From Kuschelorhynchus macadamiae (lineage: Eukaryota > Arthropoda > Insecta > Coleoptera > Curculionidae): DNA of 64,000 nt. The stretch is from the NCBI GenBank assembly GCA_030620095.1, contig JAUTXW010000206.1:1524501-1588500 (forward strand). Reading direction: 5' to 3'. A program made the translations under genes and the position numbers. The notes under the pieces are model-generated. The model worked only from the letters and a program-made list of their open reading frames with translations. It had not been told where the DNA came from and searched no databases. Shown one piece after another: positions 32,346 through 45,800 of the stretch (positions are counted from its first letter, which is position 1; every line of letters begins with the position of its first letter).

Positions 32346-33264
32346 GTGTAGTAGAAAGTATTGTACCTAGATTTCTTAACTAAATTCATAAAACATAATA
32401 TTTTTTAACTTGAGTCTTAAAATACGTAAATAGAAAAAGCATTTATTTATCAAGCAATTTTTGATCTGAGGGAACTAAAATTTGTAATCAATTCAAATCA
32501 TTAGGCAACCCTCTAAAATATATACTGTTTAAAGTAAATGTATCCTTAAAGGCAACGAATGAAATATGGGGCAGATGAGGTAATCGTCTTTAAAATAAGC
32601 CTTTTTTTCTCATTGGTAATCTGGTTTTTTGTTCCTTTTTACAAAACAAATATAACGCCGTTTTATCTAGCCAAACTGAACAAATGAAGGTGTTATATGA
32701 TGCTTTCGTTTTGTACGCATAGCTTAGCAAGTGTTTTGCATTACCTGTAATCGTTGACGCTCAGCAGTCAACAAGAGATAATATGGTTGATTTTATAAAT
32801 TTTAGTTTGGTTTCGCAATGCACAATTTTTATCACTTTAAGTGCCTGCTAGTTTTTAAAAGAATTTTACGAAGGTTGCGAGTTTATATTAAAGGTTCTTA
32901 AGGTTACTAACTGATTACGAAGTTGTACAGTACAGTCACAGAAACGTTCCCACCACCAACTTAAATAACTTATAGTATCGGCTGTTATAGGTTATATAAC
33001 AAGTTTTTATAATAGTTGCAGTTACCAATTTATAAATCCATTAGTGTTCAATTTCCACACTGGTGCTTGTTAATATCAGACTTGCTTCTCCCATAGTAAT
33101 TGCAGTTGCCTTTATAAAATCTGGAAGGGATTTGTGTTCAAGAACACTGCAAAAAACTTCAATTTAAACGTCCTAACCAAATTTTATTTATATGTGTATG
33201 TACGTATTTGGCATAGATTTATATTATTAAAATGGAAAAACTGAACTCGTAAAAGTTAAACGCA
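32346..33264. other. Unassigned sequence upstream of a transposon gene
   Basis: No supported gene or clear repeat. The 5' end of the transposon whose gene starts at 33265 should lie here, but no terminal repeat was found. Confidence 0.35.
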
Positions 33265-35170
33265 GTGGTACTTTTCTCTGAATGTAAAATAAATTTGGGC
33301 ATCTTACATTTAGATAGTACCGTTGTTTGCCCTGAGGACAATAATGTGCCAGAAATAGCAATTATGGGTCCATGTTCCGGCGCTAAAATTAATAACGACA
33401 GTCTCCCAATAACTAATAGTGTTGACGAAGATGACTTCGAAGAAATCAGAAATAATTGGCTGGTCGAACTCGATGAGGAAGATTATCAAGAAAAACCATC
33501 ATCAATGCAAATTTTAGGGTGTGAGCGTACGAAAAACGAAATAATAAGGAACATTCTAAAAATGTGGGTTAACGAATTTAATATCCAGCAGCGTGCTTTG
33601 AAATCTCTAATTAAAATTTTTAATACTCGTTTGCCAAATATATTACCTAAAAACCTTATTAGAGACACCAACATTAGTTATAATTAAAAATCTAGCTGAT
33701 GGAGGTCACTATTGGCATCAAGGCTTTGAATTCTATTTGAGAAGGTGCTTCTCTATAATTAGAAATCTTTTAGTTATTAGTATCAATATAAACATATTTT
33801 ATCTATTAGTATCAATATAAACATGGAAATATAAGAGCTCCCTCCAAAGACGACTTTTGGCCAATTCTATTTAATGTTCAAAAAATGGTAAAAGGAAACC
33901 CACCAGCCTTTGAGAATTCATCACCTCCTTTGTTGAGGAAGCAAAAAATATTTTGGAAAATCGAATATGTTTTGAAAATAGACACAGATTGAAGGTTAAG
34001 ATAAGATGCTTTATTTGCGATTCCCATGCAAGAGCATTTGTAAAAGGTAATATATTTTTATTCTGTTAAATTTTATAGATTTTGTATTAACATTTTTTCA
34101 GGAGTTGTAAATTACATATTCTTATATTTCGCACTGCAATATTTTCCCAATAAATGTTTGTCCAAAGGAAGTGATGAGGGATTTCGTTCTAAGATATATG
34201 AATCACATCATAAATGCTACACAAATTTAGAGGAACTTCCTATAAATATGACTGATGATTTTTCTTTAGTAGATGAGCTTCATTTATTTTATCTAAAAAT
34301 TATAGGCTGGAGAGATGAAACTTTTTGTAGTTTTATAATAAAATGCCTGCAGAAACAAATCGTGCGGAGAGGGAATTTGACTGTCTTTGTCACTGGAAGA
34401 GCCTGGAATATCGTACATTTTTATATAGGCGTTGTTGCATCTTCCCTACGATGCATATGAACACTTTCTAGTTTTATATTGTACTGTAATAATATGTTCT
34501 ACATTTTATTCGCATTATTTGGACGAGGTAGGAGAAATGCTGGAGCGTTACGTCTAGAAATACAGAGAAATTTATGAGGAAAAATATATGATAAGCAATG
34601 TGCACAATTTAATACATCTTGTTAATGTACGAAAATTTGGTATTTTACCATCCTTCAGCTCATATCCATTGGAAACTAAATTGTATCCCATTAAGAATAT
34701 GTTGAGGAATGCAAGAAATCTACTTTCCCAAGAGGCAAAAAGTTGATAACGATAATACCATATGCAAAAATGTTTTCCCTATATTACGAAAACGGAATGA
34801 AAGCGAAGGATTAAATCTGGATTTTTTGACACAAGGGAATACAAAATTTTTTCAGAAGATAGAAACCATCAAATACGTATTAAGCTCCTATGGAAAAGAC
34901 ATATGGTTCTTAGCAAAAGAAGACGAAATTGTGTGTATGAAGAATGCAATACTCCAAGACGGTGTGATAAAAATATATGGATCAGGTCTGAAATTGAAAA
35001 CGGATTATTTTGAGACACCAATGCGATCATCACACTTGGACATTCATTTGTCAAACTGTCAAGAAAATACTGCCAAAATATATGATTCGTGTGAGGTAAA
35101 GTGTACAGCAGTGGCAGTTGTGCAACATGAAATAACAGTAGTTTTTATACCATTATTACACTCTCTATAG
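33265..35170 (+). pseudogene. Degraded arthropod transposon protein (transposase-like, unnamed family), with a likely intron
   Basis: The first 140 codons (33265-33687) are open and acidic, ending in a helical segment. Later segments in other frames give NLADGGHYWHQGFEFYL (about 33690), a zinc-type CFICDSHARAFVKG (about 34010-34040), SDEGFRSKIYESHHKCYTNL (about 34160), SNVHNLIHLVNVRKFG (about 34600) and PMRSSHLDIHL (about 35020). From memory the pattern NVHNLIHL plus CFICDAPARAF is typical of uncharacterised transposase-domain proteins frequent in insect genomes. A GT...AG gap at about 34047-34101 looks like an intron. Many stops and frame changes remain, so it is dead. The last frame (34709-35170) is open for 153 codons. 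Confidence 0.65.
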
Positions 35171-35396
35171 ATTTAATATTATTGTATAACTAGGTATAAA
35201 AATGTACTCAAATAATATCTCAAAAATAAAATTTTATTCTTTGGTGAATAGCTATAGGAACAAAAATTATAACCGAAAGAATTAAAAATGATTCTCGCTA
35301 GGAACAGCTAAAATCACAGTGCCAATATCTTGGCAATAAAATCTGGTTTAATTAACCTCGAGTTAAACAAAGTTTATCCGACTTTTTCTAAGGTCG

Positions 35397-35710
<314 letters not shown>

Positions 35711-36057
35711 TTGTGATAAAGCAAAGGCAGATACACTAAAATATAAGCAGTGTGCATTTATTGTTATGCATTAGTAACTGACCTTAGTCAAATAGAACTA
35801 GTTAAACCTAGAGTTAACGTTTGTACAATACGACCTTAGGAAAAGTTGGATAAACTTTGTTTAACTCGAGGTTAATTAAACCAGATTTTATTGCCAAGAT
35901 ATTGGCACTGTGATTTTAGCTATTCACTAGCGAGAATCATTTTTAATTATTTCAATTATAATTTTTGTTACTATAGCTATTCACCAAAGAATAAAATTTT
36001 ATTTTTGAGATATTATTTCAGTACATTTTTATACCTAGTTATACAATAATAATAAAT

Positions 36058-36655
36058 CTATAGAGAGTGTAATAATAGTATAAAAACTACTGTTATTTCA
36101 TCTTGCACAACTGCCACTACTGTACAATTTACCTCACACGAATCATATATTTTGGAAGTATTTTCTTGACAGTTTGACAAATGAATGTCCAAGTGTGATG
36201 ATCGCATTGGTGTCTCAAAATAATCCGTTTTCAATTTCAGACTTGATCTATATATTTTTATCACGCCATCTTGGAGTATTGCATTCTTCATACACACAAT
36301 TTCGTCTTCTTTTGGTAAGAATCATATGTCTTTTCCATAGGAGCTTAATACGTATTTAATGGTTTCTATCTTGTAAAAAAATTTTGGATTCCCTTATGTC
36401 AAAATCCAGATTTATTCCTTCGCTTTCATTCTGTTTTCGTAATGTAGGGAAAACATTTTTGCATATGGTATTATCGTTATCAACTCTTTGCTCTACTAAT
36501 CTTTTTGCCTCTTGAGAAAGTGGATTTCTTGCATTCCTCAACATATTCTTAATGGGATACAATTTAATTTCCAATGGATATGAGCTGAAGGTTGGTAAAG
36601 TACCAAATTTTCGTACATCAACAAGATGTATTAAATTGTGCACATTGCTTGTCAT
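36058..36655 (-). pseudogene. Second, inverted copy of the transposon protein 3' region
   Basis: Two frames at 36356-36655 (SNVHNLIHLVDVRKFGTL) and 36058-36297 (PMRSSHLDIHLSNCQENT) repeat the C-terminal part of the 33.3-35.2 kb gene on the other strand. Only the portion inside the palindrome arm is present, so this is a product of inverted duplication, not a separate insertion. Confidence 0.85.
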
Positions 36656-36730
36656 ATATTTGTCCTCATAAATTTCTGTGTATTTCTAGACGTAATGCTC
36701 CAGCATTTCTCCTACCGCGTCCAAATAATG

Positions 36731-36734
<4 letters not shown>

Positions 36735-36824
<90 letters not shown>
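36735..36824. repeat. (TA)n microsatellite
   Basis: About 90 bases of pure TA abut the outer end of the right palindrome arm. Confidence 0.95.
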
Positions 36825-36829
<5 letters not shown>

Positions 36830-36889
36830 TCAGCCTGCAAAATCTGCTTAATTGTTTGATTTCAAACAAATTGTTAAGTAGCAGAATAG

Positions 36890-36940
36890 TGCTACTAATT
36901 CAAGATGGCCAAACAAAATGGCTGCAAAATAAAATGTTTG
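36890..36940. repeat. Interspersed tandem-unit repeat family, single-unit fragment
   Basis: It contains caagatggccaaacaaaatgg followed by taaaatgttt, the core of one unit. Confidence 0.6.
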
Positions 36941-36984
36941 TAATCGTGAAAAAATCACCGTCTCAGGTGTTACACATCTTTTCG

Positions 36985-37860
36985 TTTTCGTTAACAATCC
37001 TCTTGTTATTATGTTAAGAGTGGTGTATTATTTAGGGTTAGGATCCAGTAAAAAAAACAAAAGTCTATTTTTAAATAGTCGACGTTTCACAACTTTATTG
37101 TTGCATCCTCAGGACACATATATAGATCCTATATCCTACATGAAGCCCATATTATCAGTCTTTACCTACTACGTTGGTCCGCAGATATTTCCCAGATATT
37201 AAGTTTCTAAATGGTTTTCGTTAACGGTCCTCTTATTTTTAATTTGGGAGGTGTATTATTTGGGGTTAGGATCCAGTAAAAAATCGAAAAACTTATTTTA
37301 AATTATCAACGTTTCGCAACTTTGTTGTTGCATCCTTAGGACACATCTATAGATTCTATATCGTGCATCAAAACCACATTATCACTGTTTGCCGACTACG
37401 TTGATCCGCAGATTATTCCCAGATTTTAGGTTTCTATATAGTTTTCGTTAACAATCCAGTGTTTTTATGTTAGCGTGGTGTATTATTTGGGGTTGAGATT
37501 CAGTAAAAAACATAAGACTTCATTTAAATTGTCGACGTTTCGCAACTTCTTTGTTTCATCCTCAGGACACATATATAGATTGTATATCCTGCATGAAAGC
37601 CATATTATCAGTCTTTACCTACTAAATTGATTCGCAGATATTTCCCAAATATTAAGTTTCTAAATGATTTTCGTTAAGGATCTTCTTATTTTTATGTTAG
37701 AGTGATATATTATTTGGGGTTAGGATCCAGTTAAATAATCGACGTTTCGCAACTTTATTGTTGTATTCTCAGGACCCATATATAGATTTTTAGATTTTTA
37801 TGTCCTGCATGAAAGCCATATTATCAGTCCTTTACCTACTCCGTTGTATTTTTTGGGATT
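36985..37860. repeat. Tandem repeat of about 228 bp, four units
   Basis: Units begin with ttttcgttaac or ttttcgttaag at 36985, 37215, 37442 and 37668 (spacings 230, 227, 226). Each carries ggttaggatccagt or a close form, then cgacgtttcgcaactt, then catcctcaggacac. The fourth unit is shortened and changed from about 37760. Confidence 0.88.
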
Positions 37861-37899
37861 TGGAAATATCTTCGGACTAACGGAGTAGTTAAAAACTGA

Positions 37900-38130
37900 T
37901 AATATGGGTTTCAATTTAAGATGGCGAAACAAGATGGTGACCAAATAAAACGTTTAAAAAATCTAGGTAAAAAAATCTTGTTCAATTGACTTTAAATTTT
38001 GCAGAAAAGCTAAATGTGAAAAGAGATAAATTGGCACGAATTCAACATGACGTAGCAAAATAGCTGTATGTGTCAATGTAAAAGCTACTTATTGAATTTA
38101 TTTTAAATTATGCCCAAAAGTCACATGTGG
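37900..38130. repeat. Interspersed tandem-unit repeat family, two-unit copy
   Basis: It carries aagatggcgaaacaagatgg with taaaacgttt, and then gaattcaacatgacg in a second, weaker unit. Confidence 0.65.
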
Positions 38131-38139
38131 CATAGATTG

Positions 38140-40085
38140 TATTGATTGAAAGAAGTAAATTGTGACCAGGTTGAAAAAAATATAAATCAGCTGCGTTCTA
38201 GTGTCCATGGTGCGGATGGACTAGATCGTAAAAATGTATTTTTAATAGTTCCTCATTTGCTGCCCCATATTACACTTATTGTCAATTTGTGTATTTTCAA
38301 CGCTAAATTTCCAATGCAATGGAAAGCTGCGAATATACTACCTATTGCCAAAAATACTAACCTAAGTGAAATGTGTCATTTTAGGCCAATTAGCTTACTG
38401 CCTATATTTTCTAAAATATTAGAAAAAAAATGTGTATATGCAATTAAATAACTTTTGTTCTCAACGTAATATTATTCCCATAGCTCAGTCCAGATTTTGA
38501 TCACATCAGAGCACCACCACCGCCCTTTTGAAGGCCTCTGATGACATAATTAGGGCTACCGACCAACGCTAACAAATTTGCTTACTTCTTCTTGAATTTA
38601 ATAGGGCATTTGACACCTTGGTACATGATATTCTGTGTGCTAGACTATAAGATTTTGGATTGGATAGCACTGCTGTTAGTTTCTTTAAAGATTATCTTCG
38701 TGGAAGGTGACCAAGGGTTCTCGTAGGGGGTCAGACTTCTGAGACTTCAAGTTTAATTCGAGGTGTGTCTCAGAGTAGCACTCTGGGCCCTCTGCTCTTC
38801 TCGCTATATACATCGGATTTCGCAAATCATTTAAATTACATGATTTTACACCGGTATGCTGATAACTTCCAACTTTATTATAGTTTTTGCTTTAAAGATG
38901 TCAGGCTCGCCGAGGCTCATATTATTTATGACTTTGATACTATCAAAAAGGTCTCAATAGCGCATGGCCTTTCATTAGATCAATCTAAAACTAAACTTTT
39001 GTTGTACTGGAAGGATCGGAATGGCCTTGTTGTACGGCAAGGATCGGAATGTCCTATCAAAAAAGAATTTATCGGAGTCAGGAAAAAAATTATGGGAGTA
39101 TTCTTTGATTCAGAACTAAGATTTAGGAGCCATATTTCGTATTTATTGCAAAAAGGCTACGGGAAACTTAAAACTTTGAATATGTTTAAACACATCCTCT
39201 CACCAGACATCAAGCTTAAATTGTGTGATTCCGTAATATTATCCTCTCTATCCTACAGTAATATTTTATACTGGCCTGCATTGTTACTTTTAGACAGAGA
39301 AAGTCTGCAAAAATTACAAAATTGGTGCCTGAGATTTTCGTATGGTCTAAGGAAGTATGAGCATGTGTCAGAGTTTTATAGACATATAGGCTGGTTTAAA
39401 CTCGATGAAAGATTCCAGTCACACTTGTGCTCATTGGTTCATAGAATAAATACGTCCCACCAACCTAGATATCTATTTAAAAAGCTTAGTAAAGGATCGC
39501 ATGTACATAGAAAACTACTAGTAGTCCCAAGTCACAGGACTGTGCTGTTTGAAAGATCATTCCCCATAACAATAAAATATGTTCAAATATTCTAACGTTT
39601 AAAAAGAAATTAAAATCTCACCTCAAATCTATAGATGCAAATGCTAATTAAGACATCAACTACAATCCAATTATGGCAGTGTTGGTTGTAATGGTAAATC
39701 TAACATACTTATAATTATATATATATTTATATATTTTTTTGTTTTCTTTAATTATTTTTATTGTTGCTATTATTTTTTTCTCTTTAACTGGAGCAAAGTA
39801 GATCGTGCAAGTTTATCAAGTAGTATTGTTAGTTGATATTTCTCTTTATTATGTTTTTGACATGCATATATATTACTAGCTATAAGGATTTTGATATATT
39901 TTATTGTGTTTAGTGATAGATACTTATCGTATATTTGGTTTTTCTATTGTAGCAGTTAATTTAAATCATTTATTAAAACGTGTGGTTAGATGAGTAGCGT
40001 TGCTAGATCTCGCCACCCTCGTTGAAAAACATATGCGCTATTTTGTAAATTTATTAAATAAAGGTTATTTATTATTATTATAATT
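38140..40085 (+). mobile_element. Non-LTR retrotransposon, 5'-truncated, with decayed reverse transcriptase
   Basis: The first frame (38146-38451) holds the start of the RT domain: ADGLDRK, then PIAK...MCHFRPISLLPIFSKILEKK. A middle part with stops has EFNRAFDTLVHD. The long frame 38765-39595 holds RGVSQSSTLGPLLFSLYTSDF-type sequence, the catalytic box as YADN instead of YADD, KTKLLLYW, and a C-terminal domain to the end. This order fits a CR1/Jockey-type element. The 3' UTR ends near 40080 with AATAAA and a (TTA)n tail. The 5' part, including the endonuclease, is missing, and the D to N change plus stops show that it is inactive. Confidence 0.85.
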
Positions 40086-43000
40086 TTGTAAAATATATTC
40101 TGTGAACATTTTAGTGTTTTTATTAACTGAGAATAATTTTTGGATTCTGGGCAGATCTTACTTTAAGGAGTGTCAATGATTCTTCAGACAGATGAAGAAT
40201 ATATTTGGTTTATGATTTGTACAAATCGAAAGGCTTACGTCTAATGTAAATTAGAATTCCCTCGTATTTATTTTAGTTAAAAATAAATTCAACCTAAAAA
40301 TTTTAATGCTACAGTCAGTGGAGTATATGAAGTTTAAGTATAGATTAGTTATTACACACAACTAGGTAATCAAAAAAGAAAATTATGTGGTTATATATCA
40401 ATTAAAAATAAATAAATATTAATATGTCTAATTACCCAATAATTTCATTTTATTCAAAATTTCCAAATTTACACCACTACAATTTAAGTTCAAGATTGTT
40501 TATAATAAGTATCCTTGAAATTAATAATATGTTCTTTACCATTAGACTAAGAACGAACGTTTCCTAGTTCATTTTTTTTCAATAGCTCAATTTACCAAAA
40601 ATTGATGAAAAATATACAGGATGTAGCTCTAAATCAGGCAATTTAAATGCAGCCTTGTACTGCGTAATACCATTAAACCGAAGAAAATCCGTTTCTGGCC
40701 AAAAGCCGTTATTTCAAAGACGTACATTGACACGGAGGCCAAAATACGCCAGTAAATTCGGCTTAGGCTAATCCGATTCCAAGCAAGAAAATCTTAAATC
40801 AGAAGTTACGGCTTTGCTTTCTGTGGTTTGGCATTGTTATTGTCAGCCATCTTGTTTAGTGTTGTAGATTTATACCTAAGTGACATAAATAAAAGCATTT
40901 CACATTTCTACTTATTAATGTTCATTAGCTTTATGGTTAAATCATAATGTAAATATTTTTCTGGATATTGCTTATTTTAAATATTCACAAGTCTATATAA
41001 TCTAAAGAACATAGCACGGATTAAACGTATTTTGAGTATTGAGAAACTTGCTTGATATTTAAGTACGTTGTCGACGGTAGAACGAAACTTTTTGCCATTG
41101 CACCATAACTAGCAAATTATAAACTAATTCAGAAGTTGAGGCTTACAAGTTGTATATTTTGAGATGCAAGCCGAATCAGATTGTGATTTCTTAGGGATTG
41201 CACTCAGATTAACTATCTGCAACATACTAACTCGCATATTTTTAATATTTTTATTTGTTATATGCATCTACGTATTTTAACTATGTAATTATTGTACTGT
41301 TTTTTACTTAGACTATTTGATATCAATATACTATATGAATTTTATATTACTGTAACCTTAGAATAATAGGTTTGAGTCTGTAAATTAATAAATAAATAAT
41401 ATTTGCAATTTTTATATAAAAAACACATTTCGGTCATGGAAAGTTATTTTACATTGATTTTATTATGAAATTTTATATTAGTTAGGTCTCAACTTATTAG
41501 TCTAGGATATCTTTCACATTTATACAGTGCAATATATATATAATTATTGATGCATGTTATTTTTTAATTTAATAAAAATATAAGGCTCAATCTACTATTA
41601 CGCTAAACACGAAAGTGTAATTAAATATCCTGTTGTTAAAATAGATTACCAATTGAACTGTTTTAAACAAGGCAATCAAAAAATTATCAAAGAAAATCTT
41701 AAACCGCTTTTATGCTTTTTGATGTGAAATTGTTCTCACATTACTAATACTACTCTAATAAAACAGGTAAAAGAGGTTAGAATTCAAACTCCTACACCAA
41801 ACAATATAACGTAATCGAATATTATTTTTTAGTTCAGAGCTTCACAATATTTCTTCTTTAGATATCAGGTATCGATTTCATGTTGAAACTGTGAAACCTA
41901 TTTTACAGAGCACAGTTTGTTAGCTATTTTTAACACGTAAACGGTTCAATCGTCTAAAAAGTATTAACTGCTAAATATATGATCGTGAGCAAACTCATGT
42001 TTTACATGACGGTTCTAAAAATGACACTGATCTTTTGGCATATCAAAACAGTTTTCCTCGTCTCGACGAAAATATAATATAATTACTCTAGCAGAAGAGG
42101 TTATACATTCAAATACACGAAAATGATTAACTTTCCAAAAGTGTCCTCGTAAGTTGAAGGAAATAGGGACAACATTTTGACATATGACTTGCTGAACGAG
42201 GCTGTCATTAGATAATTCAGTCAATTATTATGATTAGTCTAACATATTAATCCCCTCACAAAAATATGAAGACGAAAATAACTTTGCGGTCCTGATTTAA
42301 AAGAATATTTTATAAATAAACTAAAATTTCGTAATTTGCTTAACTAATTTAGAAACTAATAGAAGTAGGAAGTATATGACACATTTTTTTTATTGAGATT
42401 CATTCTTCACTTCCGCTATTTTTGATACTATTATACCTGCAGTTTTAATTTATTCCTCAAGATCTCTTGTGTTAATAATAATTACTTCTGCGGTTAGACA
42501 AGGCCGGTTACAAGTTCCATAACTGGGATGATGAATAGACTAAGTCGCGTATTCGGTTTAATTCTTTCTTCTGCGTAACATAATCCATTTCTTGCTGAAA
42601 ACAGCAAAATCAGTTTGTTTGTGCCAATAATTATATCTCATTTTTACATATAACATACGTTCACATAATATGCAACACTCAATTGTTTTTCTTTTTGAGA
42701 ATCGACCAATTTTGATTCAAAATATTTGATCATGGTATTGGTTGTTATTGAAGTTTAAAATCTAGTATTTTTTGCCTATGTTATTAAAAGCAGTATTAAT
42801 AATATAATAACAGTCTCATATTGAAACGCATCAAAGTGACTTATTTTTTGTATTTTTTGCTCTTCCGGTATTAAATAGTGCAATTAGTATCTTACTTTAA
42901 CCATACAATTTTTGTTTTCTATTGTCTAATTAGCGAAATTTAACAGGTGGGGTTGAATTTTTTGCATAATATTTTTATTAAAGTAACAAGTGATGTATAC

Positions 43001-44500
43001 TTAGTATTGTTTATCTTATATAAATATGAAAAATATTTCAGATTATTCAACGATGTCTTATGATAAAAAATTGTATATTAAAATAAGTTTCAAAACAACT
43101 TGCGATGGGCAAAATATATCTACGTAAAAATTATAAAAATGAAAATATACAACTATTGGCCTTCTATTTCTGACTCACCCTATAGTTTTCGAGGTATGAT
43201 GCATTGGCAAAAAAGTGTCCCTATAGCGTCAACAACAATAAACTAAAATTATAATCAAATTTCATGGAGTCCAAAAGACGTTTGACTTGTTTAGTCCTTT
43301 TGGATAAAATATTCTAACAATCCACCACATGGAATATAAGAAAGCTAACATGGTTAAATGTATTTTTAAACAAACTTCAACGACGCACCCTTTTAGTTTG
43401 CTTTCTGATCTATATATAAATTTTAGTTTTAAATAACTCATTCTTTTTATTTGTTATTTGAAAAAAACAAACTAAGTGTACGAAAAGTTTGGTGTGAGTT
43501 TATTTAAAAAATTGACCTATTGCTTTATCACATTACCAAATTTTCCCAATTCTATTATCATAAAATAATTCATAATGTTTTTAAAATTTTGTACAATCTA
43601 TTCTCCTGTTTCAATGTCGATATAGTCCTAAAATTTTCTAGATTATGATCATTACAAAAAAAAAACAAAAAGGAAATTTTGCAACTTGAAAAGATAACGA
43701 AATGCAGAGAAATTAACGTATATTTGATATATGGGTTATCCTTAAAATTGGTACTGTGGTCTATGTTTTTGAATATATAATATAATAGAAAGTACCCTTA
43801 ACGTATTTTTTATAATATTACTGCCCAAATATTTTGTTCAAGAAAAATATAAATAAAAAGGTTATGCCAAATTAACGGAATTGATATTAACGAAGGATAT
43901 AATTTTTATAGAAGTTGTAGTCATTTTGTAAGGATAATATCAAAGCCGACTATTTGCTACACAGGTGAACTAAAATCAGGACTTCTGTCAAAAGTAAGTT
44001 ATACTATGGTTTGAAAAGGCTCCTTTCTTAATTTGTTCGTATATAAACGCAGGGATTAATTATTATTATTTACACTTATTGTTTAAATTCAACAAATTAA
44101 CAATGTTGTTGTTAAATTTAAAATGGCATGAATATAGTGCAACAACGCCAAGAACCATTTCCGCATAGCCATCGATTTCATAATAAATTATTAAGGTGCA
44201 TTATGGAGGAAAGATCTGGCGTGGAAACTAATATTTCAAAAGCAACAGCAGGAAGAGAGAACTTAAAGCCTTATTAGGCGGGAGATTATTTTACTTTTGT
44301 TCATTTATTTTTATTCATTATATTTAAATCAGAAAACAATATAGCTGCTTACATATTAAAATGACCTCCGTGCAACTGGCTGTATGGCTGATAAGCCAAA
44401 TGCCAAAAAAAATTAAAATGCAAGAAATTAAAAAAAATAGAAAAATCAAAGATAAAAGTGCAAAAATCGATAAAAAACCATCTGGTATTTAAGAGATATT
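40086..44500. other. Gene-free AT-rich stretch
   Basis: No coding frame longer than chance and no clear element. A (TAAA)n-like tail near 41385 could be the 3' end of an old retroposon, but nothing upstream supports it. Confidence 0.4.
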
Positions 44501-45800
44501 AATTTATATATAAAAGAGAAACGGGCTCACTGACTGATATTTCTTAAGGATAAAACATTCAAATTTGCCGTAGACCTTCTTTTTATGATTCAGGTCCAAG
44601 ATGGGAAAGAGTTTTTTGAAACTCGCCTCTAGGAGGGTGAAGTGGGTTGAAATATGTTTTTACTTTTTTTACAATTTCTCTTCGGCTAAATGTATTTTAA
44701 ACATAATTATTTAGTCCATATTTTTCAAAAATTAGATAAAATCGTTTACTCGATTTTCTGCAATTCGACCCTTAAAGGGGTGAAAAGGAATGAGCTTCTT
44801 ATTACTTTTTTTACAATATCTTTTCAACTAAATCTTTCTAAAACATTTCTTCTGCCAATGGCTTTCAAAAATAATTATGAATATTAGGTGGAGTAGCGGG
44901 TTTAGAAAAGAACCTAAAAATTATATTTGCTTCTAGAAGAGACGACGTTTGGACTATATATTTAGTCTTCCCTGGGTATTGTAAAACATGGCACTTTATG
45001 TCAACACACAAAATATTAATCTTTGTGAAATATATTTTGCACTAAATAATATTTTAACTCGATTTCTAGTTAAAAACTTTTAAAGTAATTACTGAAAACC
45101 CAATTTTAGAATCGTCAAATTATTGATGGAATACGGGTGAGCCAGAGTGTCGGCATGCTTGTTTGTAAAAAAAAGACTTCTATAAGTTAAAATGTAGAGA
45201 AGCCCGTGTTGTCCGTCGGCGCATAAAAGTATGTTTTACCATCTCTAAATAAGATTCATAGCGAATCGAAAACCGGTTAATACCCTCTCAATAAGCAGAA
45301 TGCTAAATCATTTAAATGTAGAAAAAAAAGTTTTAGTCACCCCCAGCCACCTTAACAACCTAGACAAAAATCTGCTATATTTTAAGAAGGACTTACGCGT
45401 AATATAAAGCCTAAAAATATTGCTTTTAAAACATCCAGGCAAGAAGGCCAATAAAATTGTTTTTGACTTCAAAAAAGCTCTGGATAAGCTGTATTTTTGG
45501 TGGGGACTTTTATTATGTGCTAAGCATATCACAAAAATTACTCTAAATTTGAGCTATGGGTCTTTTTGTTCTAAATGGCGAAGGGAACGAAATTCAGGTT
45601 TTTTTGCGATTACCTCAAAAAGCATATTTTTAATAAAAAAGTTAGTTACGAATAAAATTGTAGTTTATAAAATTCAGTACAAGAAAGGTTATTCGTTTTT
45701 TTTTAGCATCAGTCAAACTGTGGATATGAAAATTAACAAAGATAAATTGAACCCATTCAAAACATTTTGTCTCCGGCTCTAGTTCACTTAACATTTAATA
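44500..45800. other. Possible old repeat with two internal related segments
   Basis: Two segments near 44640-44760 and 44790-44880 share a layout of actttttttacaat, then ctaaat, then a Phe-rich A/T tract. A 120-codon frame at 45420-45782 has normal AT-rich composition and no recognised domain, so it is not called a gene. Confidence 0.3.

Noticed and set aside
45420..45782. 120-codon frame, Lys-rich
   Set aside because: No recognised domain, an overlapping antisense frame, and composition typical of AT-rich non-coding DNA.
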